In this document: positions 27,945-36,716 of the stretch, piece by piece | How positions within the stretch are numbered: the stretch's first letter is position 1 | How the letters are laid out: the number at the start of each line of letters is the position of its first letter | Notes under the pieces: generated by a model | The model's database searches: none | The model's input: only the letters and a program-made list of their open reading frames with translations | What the model was told of the DNA's origin: nothing | NCBI RefSeq assembly: GCF_014201315.1 | Contig: NZ_JACHDY010000001.1 | Coordinates: 1 to 64,000, forward strand | Length of the DNA stretch: 64,000 nt | DNA from: Edaphobacter lichenicola | Lineage (GTDB): Bacteria > Acidobacteriota > Terriglobia > Terriglobales > Acidobacteriaceae | Direction of reading: 5' to 3' | Position numbers and translations under genes: made by a program

Positions 27945-28577
27945 ATGAAGCTTGCATTACTTGTTCCGATCGTCTGTCTTGGTGTTGCTTCCATGGCCAT
28001 GAAAGCGGACACGCTCACCCTCAATAGTGGGACGGTGAATCCTTTCGGCGGCAGTGCGGAGATCTATCCCTATTCGTTCCAGCTTGGCACTTCCTCCGGC
28101 ACATCGACGGTGAACCTGATGTGCCTCAACTACAACCGCGAAATCTCTCCTGGTGAGAGTTGGAGCATCACCGAGGAGAGCATTCCCACGGGAAACACTA
28201 TGATGGATCAGGACTATCGCGCAGATGCGATTCTCTACTCCGAGATTCTCCACCCCCAAACGGGAGTCAGCGCAAGCGAAGTTCAGTATGCCGAATGGAG
28301 CATCTTCGATCCGGCTGACCTGATGGGAAATTCGCTCTTTGATTCGACGGCGCAAGCCCTTGCAAGCAGTGCGCTGAGCGCGGCAAACAACCAGCAGTTG
28401 ATTAGTTCCGGCTACTTCAGTCAATTCACCTTGTATATTCCCGCGAACGACACGTCTTCGGGGCCACAGGAGTTTATCGGAACTGCGACGACTCCGGAGC
28501 CATCGAGCTTGATGTTGTTCGGTTCGGGATTGATCGGAATGGCAGGAGTGGTTCGCCGGAAATTAGTTCGCTCATAA
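27945..28577 (+). CDS. PEP-CTERM exosortase-substrate protein
   Basis: This 210-residue secreted protein has a signal peptide (about 1-21), a Ser/Thr/Asn-rich mature part and a textbook PEP-CTERM tail. The tail is TPEPSSLMLFGSGLIGM, a short hydrophobic segment, then a basic end RRKLVRS. Exosortase (XrtA-type) is known to recognise this tail, and such proteins belong to exopolysaccharide-associated surface systems. No exosortase gene is in the window. GGGAG precedes ATG 27945 by about 8 nt. Transcription is probably driven by the sigma-54-type promoter at 27749. The middle part matches no family I recognise. Confidence 0.88.
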   Translation: MKLALLVPIVCLGVASMAMKADTLTLNSGTVNPFGGSAEIYPYSFQLGTSSGTSTVNLMCLNYNREISPGESWSITEESIPTGNTMMDQDYRADAILYSEILHPQTGVSASEVQYAEWSIFDPADLMGNSLFDSTAQALASSALSAANNQQLISSGYFSQFTLYIPANDTSSGPQEFIGTATTPEPSSLMLFGSGLIGMAGVVRRKLVRS

Positions 28578-28713
28578 GTTTGAGCCGCGGGTTTGGTCTT
28601 CCAGTTGCTTCTTCACAGTTGTCAGCTTCGCTGCTGGAAAGGCAATTGTTCGACCGCCCGTAGCCCAAAAGATCTGTTTTCGTTACATATCACTCTCTGG
28701 GGAAGGAGGCATT

Positions 28714-28803
28714 ATGTATCTTTTGTTCACGCCAGCCATGGCAGCAGTCGTCGTCATCGGAGTCATTCAACTTCGCGATCATTTTGTAGCCGCCACCAAA
28801 TAA
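28714..28803 (+). CDS. 29-residue small membrane peptide (unannotated type)
   Basis: ATG 28714 is preceded by the very strong site GGAAGGAGG ending 4 nt before it and opens a 29-codon frame to TAA 28801-28803. The peptide starts MYLLFTPAMAAVVVIGVIQL and ends RDHFVAATK: one membrane-spanning segment and a charged tail. A perfect terminator begins 26 bp after the stop. A ribosome site, membrane helix and terminator together suggest a real small gene, but I know of no family. It lies alone between the PEP-CTERM gene and the convergent MFS gene. Confidence 0.55.
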   Translation: MYLLFTPAMAAVVVIGVIQLRDHFVAATK

Positions 28804-28828
28804 TGGTCGCAGGTCCTAATCCCTTACG

Positions 28829-28856
28829 GAGGTCAGGCTCAGCCTGACCTCTTTTT
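28829..28856 (+). terminator. Intrinsic terminator after the small peptide gene
   Basis: GAGGTCAGG (28829-28837) pairs with CCTGACCTC (28843-28851) around a short CTCAG loop, followed by five T. It closes a plus-strand transcript just before the convergent MFS gene and may also serve that gene on the minus strand. Confidence 0.88.
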
Positions 28857-28877
28857 CCTGGTCACTTCATGGCTAGC

Positions 28878-30107
28878 TTACGAGTTTATTTTGAGAGGTG
28901 CTATCACTTTGGTGGTGACGATGCCGGAGAGAAGGAGAAGAAGAGCTGCTCCCGCGGCTGGGACAACCAATCCGGCGCGAAGGCCATGGAAGTAAGTGGA
29001 ACATACGCCGGTCACCCAGGGCAGCACTGCTCCTCCAACTGAGGCGCTGGCGAAGAGAACGCCGAGCCGTCTGTGATTTCCGGTGCGGGCAAGCATGTAG
29101 GAGACCAGAAGCGGAAAGACCGGGGCCAGGGTGAATCCGCCGAGAATCGTAAGCGCGATGATGCTGTATGTCGAGGGATGCGTGATGGAGCAGAGCAGAC
29201 CTTCGATAACAAGAAGCATCGCCAGAGAGAGTCGATAAAGAGTCGCCTCGCTAAGGATGGCCATGAGGGTTGTCACGAGCAGGCGGCCAATCAGCTCTGC
29301 GATCCAGAAGTAGATAGCGATGGAAGACGCCTGCAGGGAGGAGCTGGAACGAATGGCGTAACTGGGTAGCCAGCCACCCAGCGAGTTTTCGACCCCGACA
29401 TAAAGAAACATTGCAGCAGCGAAGGAGATCAGCGGGAGCGGAGGCAAGGGGAACCGCCGCTCTGCGGTTGCACTCTTTGGTCCGGAGGGCTCCAATGCTT
29501 CGGAATCCTCTGCGGTGAGGCTTGTGCGCGGGAGTGCTATGGAAAACAACGAAGCTGCGACAAGAAGCGCTGCGATAACAAACAAGAAACGACGTATGCC
29601 GCCGGCGGAGGTCAGGTTAATCAGCAGCGGGCACGCAATCGCACCGAGTCCCCATGCGACATTTAGAAAGGCGAGTAACCGCGTACGAACGGCAGGAAGT
29701 GTGGTTCCTGCGATGATGTTGCCTGCGGTAAGGCCAGTGCCAAGGCCGACCCCAAGACAGAAGAGGGCGATGTGCGCCGCGCCGAAGCCGAGCCAGGTAA
29801 GTGCGATGCATCCGGCTGCGGAGAGGATCGATCCATAGATCAGGCTTGCGCGAAGACCGCGAGCGGCGATCCATGCCCCGCAGAGTTGGCCGATAAAGTC
29901 AGCGGTGAAGAGGGTGCCTGCCTGGGCGTCCTGAATCTGCCAATGCTGAATGAGTTGAGGCAGGAGAGGTCCCAACATGACCGTGACCGTGCCAGCTACG
30001 AGGAAGTAGAAGTAAGCCGGGCCGAGCGTGCGAAGGATGATCGCGCGGTTCGGGCCCAGCAGGGAGGCTTTCAACTGGACTGATTGCAAAGCTCTCCTAT
30101 CGGCCAT
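28878..30107 (-). CDS. Major facilitator superfamily transporter
   Basis: This 409-residue protein has about twelve membrane helices in two bundles joined by a hydrophilic loop near 200-225. Motifs such as GLGTGLTAGN and WGLGAIACPLL are of MFS type; the layout resembles FucP-like sugar permeases. Its start codon overlaps the last 11 nt of the LacI-family regulator gene upstream, so the two are translated together. The regulator presumably responds to the transported sugar. The substrate is not shown by the sequence. Confidence 0.85.
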   Translation of the reverse strand: MADRRALQSVQLKASLLGPNRAIILRTLGPAYFYFLVAGTVTVMLGPLLPQLIQHWQIQDAQAGTLFTADFIGQLCGAWIAARGLRASLIYGSILSAAGCIALTWLGFGAAHIALFCLGVGLGTGLTAGNIIAGTTLPAVRTRLLAFLNVAWGLGAIACPLLINLTSAGGIRRFLFVIAALLVAASLFSIALPRTSLTAEDSEALEPSGPKSATAERRFPLPPLPLISFAAAMFLYVGVENSLGGWLPSYAIRSSSSLQASSIAIYFWIAELIGRLLVTTLMAILSEATLYRLSLAMLLVIEGLLCSITHPSTYSIIALTILGGFTLAPVFPLLVSYMLARTGNHRRLGVLFASASVGGAVLPWVTGVCSTYFHGLRAGLVVPAAGAALLLLLSGIVTTKVIAPLKINS

Positions 30108-31176
30108 TGCCTCGCCGGGGCCGGGATGTATTTGGGATGGCTGCGGTCGATTCTCTCACGACCAGCTCTGGCTCAAACCATACCTCCTCCGGGTAGGGTT
30201 CGTCCGGATACTGAATTCGTTTGATAAGCAGTTGCGCGGCGGCCCAACCCATCTTGTGGAGAGGCTGGCGAACGGTGGTGAGGCGCGGATTGAAGTATTC
30301 CGCGACGATAATATCGTCGAAGCCGATGACCGAGATGTCACGCGGACAGGAGAGGCCGGCGTCCTGAATAGCGCGAATGGCCCCGATGGCCGCGGTATCG
30401 TTGAAGCAAAACAAGGCGGTGAAGTCATGGGTGCGAGCGAGGAGCTCTCGCATGGGTGGGTAGCCAAGCTCGGGCGACCAGAGATTCTTCTCGAGATAGA
30501 TGCAAAGCTCAGGGAGTATGGTAATCCCGAGATCGTTCGCTGTACTGACGATGGACTGCCAGCGGGCTTCGGAGTCCAGGGAGTAGCGCTGGCCCTTCAT
30601 GAAGGCAATCTTGCGATGGCCGAGGTCGTAGAGGTGGCGGAGAGCCTTTTTGGCAGCAAAGTCGTGATCGAGCATGATATTGGAGACGCCCGGCGACTTG
30701 CTGTGGGAAGAGACTCCGACAACAGGGAGCGAAACGTTCACGGAGAGCTCCGTATTGACCAGGAGGAAGCCATCGACGCGGCGGCTCATGAGAAGCTCCT
30801 GATACTCCTCCCGTAGATCGGCGCGGCCAAGGTGGCTGACCGTGAAGTAGAGAAAGCCTTCCTGCAGGAGATATTGCTCGACGCCGAGCATAACCCCGGT
30901 GAAGTAGCCTTCGCTAAGCTCTGGAACGATTACCCCGATGGTATTGGTAATGCGTGTGCGGAGCATGCGGGCATGCAGGTTGGGACGGTACTCAAATTTT
31001 TTAGCGGCGTCCAGAACGCGCTCCCTGGTTGCGGGAGAGATCGATTTCGCGACGGGCGAGTTATTGAGAACGATTGAGATCGTTGCCGGGGAGAGGTCGA
31101 GATACTCCGCCAGAGTCTTCAGGGTAACGGGTTTGCCGGCGTCCGGCTTGCAGTCCTTGTTTTGTGCTTTCATCAT
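30097..31176 (-). CDS. LacI-family transcriptional regulator
   Basis: This 359-residue regulator has an N-terminal LacI helix-turn-helix (TLKTLAEYLDLSPATISIVLN, in two phrases, about 18-38) and a hinge helix. A periplasmic-binding-protein-like sugar domain (about 70-345) has FCFNDTAAIGA and ISVIGFDDIIVAEYF. The stop codon lies inside the start of the MFS gene (TAG within ATGGCCGATAG), so they form an operon and the regulator probably controls import and use of one sugar. ATG 31176 was chosen; the frame is open for another 36 codons upstream, but that part is unlike the family. Confidence 0.92.
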   Translation of the reverse strand: MMKAQNKDCKPDAGKPVTLKTLAEYLDLSPATISIVLNNSPVAKSISPATRERVLDAAKKFEYRPNLHARMLRTRITNTIGVIVPELSEGYFTGVMLGVEQYLLQEGFLYFTVSHLGRADLREEYQELLMSRRVDGFLLVNTELSVNVSLPVVGVSSHSKSPGVSNIMLDHDFAAKKALRHLYDLGHRKIAFMKGQRYSLDSEARWQSIVSTANDLGITILPELCIYLEKNLWSPELGYPPMRELLARTHDFTALFCFNDTAAIGAIRAIQDAGLSCPRDISVIGFDDIIVAEYFNPRLTTVRQPLHKMGWAAAQLLIKRIQYPDEPYPEEVWFEPELVVRESTAAIPNTSRPRRGNGR

Positions 31177-31473
31177 GTTCCGGCAGATCTTCCTTTTGAG
31201 TACGGCAACAGTTGTACACCCTTCGTCGGAAGACGGGGAACAGAGAACCTCACCGTGCGAGAGAGTAGTAACGAACCAATTCAATTACAAAAAAAAGACA
31301 ACCCTGGGATTTCGCAATGACAAGGATTCAAGGATATCCTAATCAATTCCTCGATAGCTCCCTGTCGGCTGCTTTCGCGGGAGTGCTAGAAGAGAGCGGC
31401 CGACGGGATCTACACATGGCAGCAAACAAGGAATTGCCGGGTGGAGATCTGCTGCCATTAGTCTGGATGTCTG

Positions 31474-31941
31474 ATGATCGAAGAGATTGAACTACAGGAG
31501 TATCGTCCAGGTTATCTCGATGCGATGTATGCGCTGGATCAAGAGTGTTTCTCGCCGGAGTTTCGGTTTGATCGAGAGTCGATGCGGGCTTTCGCCGAGG
31601 AACCGGATGCCATCGTTCGCATCGCACTCACGACGAATGGGGAGATCGTTGGTTGTGTGATCGTTCACCTGGAGCCTATGGCATCGACACAACGAGCTTA
31701 CGTTGTGACGTTGGATGTTGCAGAACAGTACAGAAGGCGCGGCTTGGCTCAGAGGCTTTTGTCACAGGCTGAAGAACGCGCAGCCGATGCCGGGGCGCAG
31801 TGGATGGAGCTACATGTGTTCACAGGCAACCAAGGTGCGATCCGGTTCTATGAGAGTTCGGGATACGAGCGAGTGGGTGTAAGGCGCAGGTTCTATGGCA
31901 GAGCCGGGCTGGACGCTTTTGTCTATCGCAAGGATCTGTAA
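31474..31941 (+). CDS. GNAT N-acetyltransferase, RimI-like
   Basis: This 155-residue protein of the GNAT fold has the acetyl-CoA pyrophosphate loop QYRRRGLAQRLL (about 84-95) and the C-terminal block GAIRFYESSGYERVG. RimI-type enzymes acetylate N-terminal amino groups of proteins; small-molecule substrates are equally possible. The gene stands alone between the divergent LacI regulator and the convergent murA, which ends 16 bp away. The 297 bp upstream (31177-31473) hold nothing I recognise besides promoters for both flanks. Confidence 0.85.
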   Translation: MIEEIELQEYRPGYLDAMYALDQECFSPEFRFDRESMRAFAEEPDAIVRIALTTNGEIVGCVIVHLEPMASTQRAYVVTLDVAEQYRRRGLAQRLLSQAEERAADAGAQWMELHVFTGNQGAIRFYESSGYERVGVRRRFYGRAGLDAFVYRKDL

Positions 31942-31957
31942 CTTGTAGCTTGATCAG

Positions 31958-33238
31958 TTACTTTCTCCCGAAGACGTCTCCCATGCGGCGGATCTGTGCG
32001 CCGACGCCGCGTAGCTTCTCTTCGAAGTGCTCGTAGCCGCGGTCGAGATGATAGACGCGGTCGAGAATGGTTTCGCCATCGGCGACCAACGCCGCAAGTA
32101 CAAGGGATGCGGAGGCGCGGAGGTCCGAGCACATGACCGCAGCTGATTGCAGCGGTGTCTTGCCACGCACAGTTGCGGTGCGGCCGGAGATGGTGATGTT
32201 CGCGCCCATGCGAATAAGCTCCTGTACATGCATGAAGCGGTTTTCGAAGATGTTTTCGATCACGGTGCTGGTGCCTTCGGCCTGGGTGGCGAGCGCCATG
32301 TACTGAGCCTGCATGTCGGTAGGGAAGCCGGGGTACTCTTCGGTGGTGATGTCGGCAGCTTTGAGTTCTCCACCGGAGCGCACGCGGACGTGGTCGATGC
32401 CGACGTCGATCTTGACGCCGCACTGTTCCAGCTTGGTGATGAGCGCGCCGAGGTGTTTGGGTTCGCAGCAGTCGACGTTGAGGTCGCCGCCGGTGATGGC
32501 TCCCGCGATCAGGAAGGTGCCGGCCTCGATGCGGTCTGGATTGATGCGATGGCGTGCGCCGTGGAGTTTGGAGACGCCCTGAATGCGGATGGTGCCGGTG
32601 CCTGCGCCTTCGATCTTCGCTCCCATGGCAATGAGCAGGGCGGCGAGATCGGTGACTTCGGGCTCGCGTGCGCAGTTCTCGAAGACGGACTCTCCTTCGG
32701 CGAGAGTCGCGGCCATCAGAAGGTCTTCGGTGCCGGTGACCGTGATCTTGTCAAAGACGATGTGCGCGCCCTTCAGTCGGTCGGCGCGGGCTTCGAGGTA
32801 GCCGTGATCCTGGGTGATGGTAGCGCCCATAGCTTCGAGGCCATTGATGTGGAGGTCGATGGGGCGGCCGCCGATGGCGCAGCCTCCGGGCATGGCAACG
32901 CGTGCTATGCCGGTTCGCGCGATGAGTGGCCCCAACACCAGAGAGCTGGCGCGCATGGTCTTCACGATCTCGTACTTTGCGACGGGGTCGGACAGGATGG
33001 CGCACTTGATGTGGGTGCGATGCTGGGCGCGGCCATAGCCTAGTTCAACCTCAGCACCCATGCTGGTCAAGAGCTTGCGCTCGGTCTCGATGTCGTTGAC
33101 CTGAGGGATGTTTTCGAGGATTACCTCGTCTTCGGTCAGAATGGCGGCGGCCATGCAGGGGAGAGCGGAGTTCTTTGCTCCGGAGACTTTGATGGTGCCG
33201 AGAAGGGGATTGCCGCCGCGTACTACGAACTTGTCCAT
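31958..33238 (-). CDS. murA: UDP-N-acetylglucosamine 1-carboxyvinyltransferase
   Basis: This is a 426-residue enolpyruvyl transferase of the MurA type. It shows the N-terminal SGAKNSALP with the substrate Lys and the catalytic Cys120 in [12 protein letters not shown]. It transfers enolpyruvate from PEP to UDP-GlcNAc, the first committed step of peptidoglycan synthesis, in the cytoplasm. Cys at position 120 predicts sensitivity to fosfomycin, since resistant forms carry Asp. Length and all motifs are standard. Its start faces the sortase operon across a 455-bp gap. Confidence 0.96.
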   Translation of the reverse strand: MDKFVVRGGNPLLGTIKVSGAKNSALPCMAAAILTEDEVILENIPQVNDIETERKLLTSMGAEVELGYGRAQHRTHIKCAILSDPVAKYEIVKTMRASSLVLGPLIARTGIARVAMPGGCAIGGRPIDLHINGLEAMGATITQDHGYLEARADRLKGAHIVFDKITVTGTEDLLMAATLAEGESVFENCAREPEVTDLAALLIAMGAKIEGAGTGTIRIQGVSKLHGARHRINPDRIEAGTFLIAGAITGGDLNVDCCEPKHLGALITKLEQCGVKIDVGIDHVRVRSGGELKAADITTEEYPGFPTDMQAQYMALATQAEGTSTVIENIFENRFMHVQELIRMGANITISGRTATVRGKTPLQSAAVMCSDLRASASLVLAALVADGETILDRVYHLDRGYEHFEEKLRGVGAQIRRMGDVFGRK

Positions 33239-33420
33239 CTTGACAGTCTACGAAGATTCCGCGTGGAAATGAGTAACGGCGCTGGTTCAGCGGCCCTTCT
33301 CAACTGTGAGGAGTGTCTTCTCTATCAAAAATCGCTGCTCAATCCTGCTGGCGTCTGTCCTATAAGCGGTTCATTTAAAGCATGTTAGTGTCGGTTTTCT
33401 AGATCGCTAAAAGGGCTAAA

Positions 33421-33553
33421 GCATCGCAAGTTAGCGATGCCAAAACTCACAGGCGCGCGAAACCCGCCAAACCTGCAGTACTTTTAGGCGCATGGTCATC
33501 TATGTGAAAAGTCTTTCAGCTTCATTCTGCCTCGTAATCGGTCTTTCGATTAC
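33421..33553. promoter_or_regulatory. Two hairpin-like palindromes in the murA/sortase-operon gap
   Basis: GCATCGC (33421-33427) and GCGATGC (33434-33440) flank AAGTTA. GTAATCG (33534-33540) and CGATTAC (33547-33553) flank GTCTTT. Both have perfect 7-bp arms and 6-nt centres and lie upstream of the sortase operon start (33694), in an otherwise featureless AT-richer gap (33239-33693). Equal spacing suggests two sites of one dimeric regulator or RNA hairpins in a leader; neither is proved. Confidence 0.45.
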
Positions 33554-33693
33554 CAATCGAAGCAAATTCGGATAAGCGGATTACCGGCGCCAAAAAAGTT
33601 GAGTTACTCGTATCTTTCCTTCAACCTAACGGCTAACTTTTCGCGTACACCTTGCATATCACGGGACGTAAGTTGATCCTGCAAGGAGAAACG

Positions 33694-34440
33694 ATGCGAC
33701 TCAAAGCTCTCATATTCTGCGCCTCTTTGTGCCTTTTCAGCCCGACGGTATGGGCTGCTGGGCCGGCGACTCCCGCCGCTGATTTCACGATTTCCAACCC
33801 CTCCCATATTCCTGGGGCTACGCTTGAACCTGGCTCCTACACAATCCACGTTGTGAGTCGCTTGTCGGACCGGGTGATTCTGAAGGTCGATTCGGTGAAG
33901 GGCGATGTGCACTCCACCTTTCTCGGTATTCCAAACGGCAACATCCAGAAACCATCGGCTAGCGGGCCTGTGAGATGGGCTAATCCCGCTGATGGCTCTC
34001 AGTACCTCAAGGGGTGGTACTTCTCCGGAGGCTCTTCGGTCATAGAGTTCGTTTATCCGAAGGCTGAGGCGGTTGCGATAGCCACCTCAAACCCCGCGAA
34101 GGTGCCTGCCGTCGATCCAGGGTCGGAGGGAAAGGTCACCGATAACACACTGTCTCAGGAGGACATGCAACTGCTGACGCTCTGGCTGCTTTCGCTCGAG
34201 CAGGTAGGGCCCAGCGGGGCTGGCGATACTGCCAGTGCGAAGCCAAGCATCAAGGCGGAGCGGTACACGCAAGTGGCCAACGTTCAGAAGCCGGTAATCA
34301 AAGCGCTGCCCCATACCGCCAGCCGGATTCCCTTGGTATGGCTGCTGGGCTTCTGTTCCTTGCTCGCTGCGGCGCTTCTGCGACTGATCGCGCACAGCCG
34401 TATATCCTCTCTGAATCAAGAGTCGTTGCTGCGGGAGTAG
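33694..34440 (+). CDS. Putative sortase substrate with C-terminal LPHTA sorting signal
   Basis: This 248-residue protein has a signal peptide (about 1-22, ending WAA-G) and a mature beta-rich domain (about 28-125) with GATLEPGSYTIHVV, resembling small secreted acidobacterial proteins. The C-terminus has the three parts of a sorting signal: LPHTA at 205-209, a hydrophobic segment at about 212-233 and a basic tail (His-Ser-Arg). LPxTA-type signals are known substrates of class D sortases. The sortase gene begins 2 nt after this stop codon. ATG 33694 follows AAGGAGA by 6 nt. The function of the mature domain is unknown. Confidence 0.72.
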   Translation: MRLKALIFCASLCLFSPTVWAAGPATPAADFTISNPSHIPGATLEPGSYTIHVVSRLSDRVILKVDSVKGDVHSTFLGIPNGNIQKPSASGPVRWANPADGSQYLKGWYFSGGSSVIEFVYPKAEAVAIATSNPAKVPAVDPGSEGKVTDNTLSQEDMQLLTLWLLSLEQVGPSGAGDTASAKPSIKAERYTQVANVQKPVIKALPHTASRIPLVWLLGFCSLLAAALLRLIAHSRISSLNQESLLRE

Positions 34441-34442
34441 AT

Positions 34443-35027
34443 ATGCGAGTGCTCGGATACGCTGAGCGTCTTCTGTGGACGTGCGGTCTCCTTTGCGTTG
34501 GATACTGCCTGGTGCTGGGTGTTCAAGCAAAGGAGACCCAGAGGCTCGCGGAACGAATCGGAGAGCCTCTTCCAGCCAGAATCGTCCCGGACGTCGCGCC
34601 TGCGGCAGGGGATGTGATTGGCAGGATTGAGATTCCCGCACTCGCGTTGTCAGCACCGATCACAGCCGATTATGATAAAGACAGTTTGCATCGGGGAGTG
34701 GGCCATATTCCCGGGACCGCGGTGCCGGGTGGCCTTGGTACGGTGGGGCTGGCAGGTCATCGCGATTCGTTCTTCCGGCCGTTGCGCAGGGTCGCCGCGA
34801 AGATGGAGGTGCGGCTGATCGATAAGAGCGGCACCTATCACTACGTTGTGGACTCGACTGAAATTGTGAGTCCCGACAAGGTAGGAGTGTTGAACATCGC
34901 TTCCAGGCCAGAGCTTACGCTCATTACCTGTTTTCCGTTCGACTATGTGGGCGCAGCGCCGGAGCGTTTTATTGTTCATGCCCATCTTTTGTCGGCTTCC
35001 CCAGACGGGGTTTCTGCCATCCATTAG
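34443..35027 (+). CDS. Class D-like sortase
   Basis: This 194-residue transpeptidase has an N-terminal membrane anchor (about 8-28) and the complete sortase triad: His106 in GLAGHRDSF, Cys163 in TLITCFPFD and Arg175 in APERFIV. TLITC followed by PFDYVG is typical of the class D/E group. Sortases cleave a sorting signal and join the protein to an acceptor amine. In a diderm bacterium the acceptor is unclear, so the enzyme might crosslink or process its partner. It sits directly after its putative substrate and before a membrane protein gene, a probable three-gene operon. Confidence 0.9.
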   Translation: MRVLGYAERLLWTCGLLCVGYCLVLGVQAKETQRLAERIGEPLPARIVPDVAPAAGDVIGRIEIPALALSAPITADYDKDSLHRGVGHIPGTAVPGGLGTVGLAGHRDSFFRPLRRVAAKMEVRLIDKSGTYHYVVDSTEIVSPDKVGVLNIASRPELTLITCFPFDYVGAAPERFIVHAHLLSASPDGVSAIH

Positions 35028-35045
35028 AAGTAGGGATGAGGCGCT

Positions 35046-36713
35046 ATGAGATTTGAGATCCACGAAACGGTACAGACTCCGGATCCGGAGATGGTTTTGC
35101 GTGCGTTGGAGATGTGTTCGCGAGAGATCTCCAGCGAGGTGCTGCGGTCCGGCGACCGAATTACGCTACGAGGCGTAGGGCCGTCGCCACGATCGAAGAA
35201 CAACCACGACACTACGGTGTTTTTTGTGAATGCGGAGAACAACGAGACCGTAATCCAGGGAGAAGTTAATTTCCAGGCGTCGGCGCTCCTGGGAGAGACG
35301 TCGCAACAGGAGGTTATGCGTTCCAAACTAGACGATCTGTTTGAACAGATGAAGGCGCAGATTCACCTCGATTCCATGCGCGTAGCGGCTTATGCCGCAG
35401 CAAGAAGATCGGCGGCATCGACAACGGGCGCGGCTTCATCAACAACGGTTATAGACAGGCCCGAAGATCCGAGCGCGATCGAACTGCGGGAGTTGGAGCC
35501 GCCAGAAGAGAAGTTGTGGCCGTCAGAAGAGAAGACAGCTTCGGCTGTGGCTCCAGAGACTTTGATCGAGGCCATGACGTCTGCTCCGGATCCAGGATGG
35601 GGTGCTGCCGCTCTCATCGATATCGACGAGCCACGGGAGATTGCTCTGCCCGATCAAAGAGGCGAGTTTCACCATCTGCATATTGCGGAGTCATCCGTCT
35701 CCGCTCCGCCGGTCGAACACCTTCCCGCAGATGTGGCAGGTGTGAAAGATGGGCCAGGCGCGAAAGATGAGCCAGAAAGAACGATCAGAGCGACCGATTC
35801 GGCACAGACCGCAGCACAGACCGCCGAGTCGGCACGTCCGACGGAAGCGAAGCAGACTCCTGCGAGGGAACCCGCGAGTAATCCAAAGCCCGATGCTGGA
35901 TCAGGACTCGAAGAAGAGCTGACGTGGGAAGCTCGAATACCACCCTACAGGCTTCGAGTGGAAGAAGACCGAACCTCCAGTTGGAAACGGTTTGCGTGGT
36001 GGACCACCGTGCTGGTCATGCTGCTGGTGTTGGCTGGAGGAGCGTACCGTTTGTATTGGTTGCATCGCAATCTCTCTGCCTATCCGGCCTCAACTGCTGC
36101 GAAGTATGTTCCGCCGCCAGCGATTCGTGCGCCAGCAGTTCCGGCACCTCTACCAACTAATCCAAAAGGCCCTTTGGCCAAGACGTCGCCTCCTATGCCG
36201 TCTCCGTCAGTCCCAACTGCCGAGCCTGCCGCCAGCAGTGTGGAAGTTAAGCGATGGTTGCAAGGGTGGGCGGCTTCGATGCAAACCAGAGATGCAAATG
36301 CTCAAGCTTCTTTCTATGCGGATAAACTGGATCGCTATCTTGATCAGCGAAACGTCGGACGAGCTGCGGTTCTGCGAGACCGCGAGGCTACCAACCGCAT
36401 GCGAAAAGGCCTGTGGACCGTAAAGATGGAGGATATTGTCATCGAACGGCAGACAGAGTCGGAGGCTGAGGTTCGCCTTATGAAACACTTCATCAGCGAG
36501 CCCGAGCAGTCGGAGATTTTAGAGTCGTACGTGCCGACTCGTCTGACACTCAAACGAATCGACGGACAGTGGAAGATCACGTCGGAGCAGGATCAACCTA
36601 CGATCTCGGTCAGTCCGTGGAAGGCACAAGGCGGAGTATGGCGGGATCAGGATATGCCGGGAGTGAAGCAGGCACAGTCCAGCACCGCATGCGTGGGTGG
36701 ATGCGCTTCCTGA
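35046..36713 (+). CDS. Single-pass membrane protein with NTF2-like C-terminal domain
   Basis: The 555-residue product has a soluble N-terminal region (about 1-120), a long acidic Ala/Glu/Pro-rich disordered stretch (120-300) and one membrane segment at about 317-338. A Pro-rich linker (350-400) leads to a C-terminal SnoaL/NTF2-like domain (about 410-525; VKRWLQGWAASMQTRDA, then FYADKLDRYL). The membrane orientation is likely N-terminus inside, with the NTF2-like domain in the periplasm, as in proteins that carry such a domain beside L,D-transpeptidase-like modules. It is the third gene of the sortase operon (18 nt after it). Its end lies 3 bp from convergent murQ. The exact role is unknown. 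Confidence 0.65.
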   Translation: MRFEIHETVQTPDPEMVLRALEMCSREISSEVLRSGDRITLRGVGPSPRSKNNHDTTVFFVNAENNETVIQGEVNFQASALLGETSQQEVMRSKLDDLFEQMKAQIHLDSMRVAAYAAARRSAASTTGAASSTTVIDRPEDPSAIELRELEPPEEKLWPSEEKTASAVAPETLIEAMTSAPDPGWGAAALIDIDEPREIALPDQRGEFHHLHIAESSVSAPPVEHLPADVAGVKDGPGAKDEPERTIRATDSAQTAAQTAESARPTEAKQTPAREPASNPKPDAGSGLEEELTWEARIPPYRLRVEEDRTSSWKRFAWWTTVLVMLLVLAGGAYRLYWLHRNLSAYPASTAAKYVPPPAIRAPAVPAPLPTNPKGPLAKTSPPMPSPSVPTAEPAASSVEVKRWLQGWAASMQTRDANAQASFYADKLDRYLDQRNVGRAAVLRDREATNRMRKGLWTVKMEDIVIERQTESEAEVRLMKHFISEPEQSEILESYVPTRLTLKRIDGQWKITSEQDQPTISVSPWKAQGGVWRDQDMPGVKQAQSSTACVGGCAS

Positions 36714-36716
36714 CAA

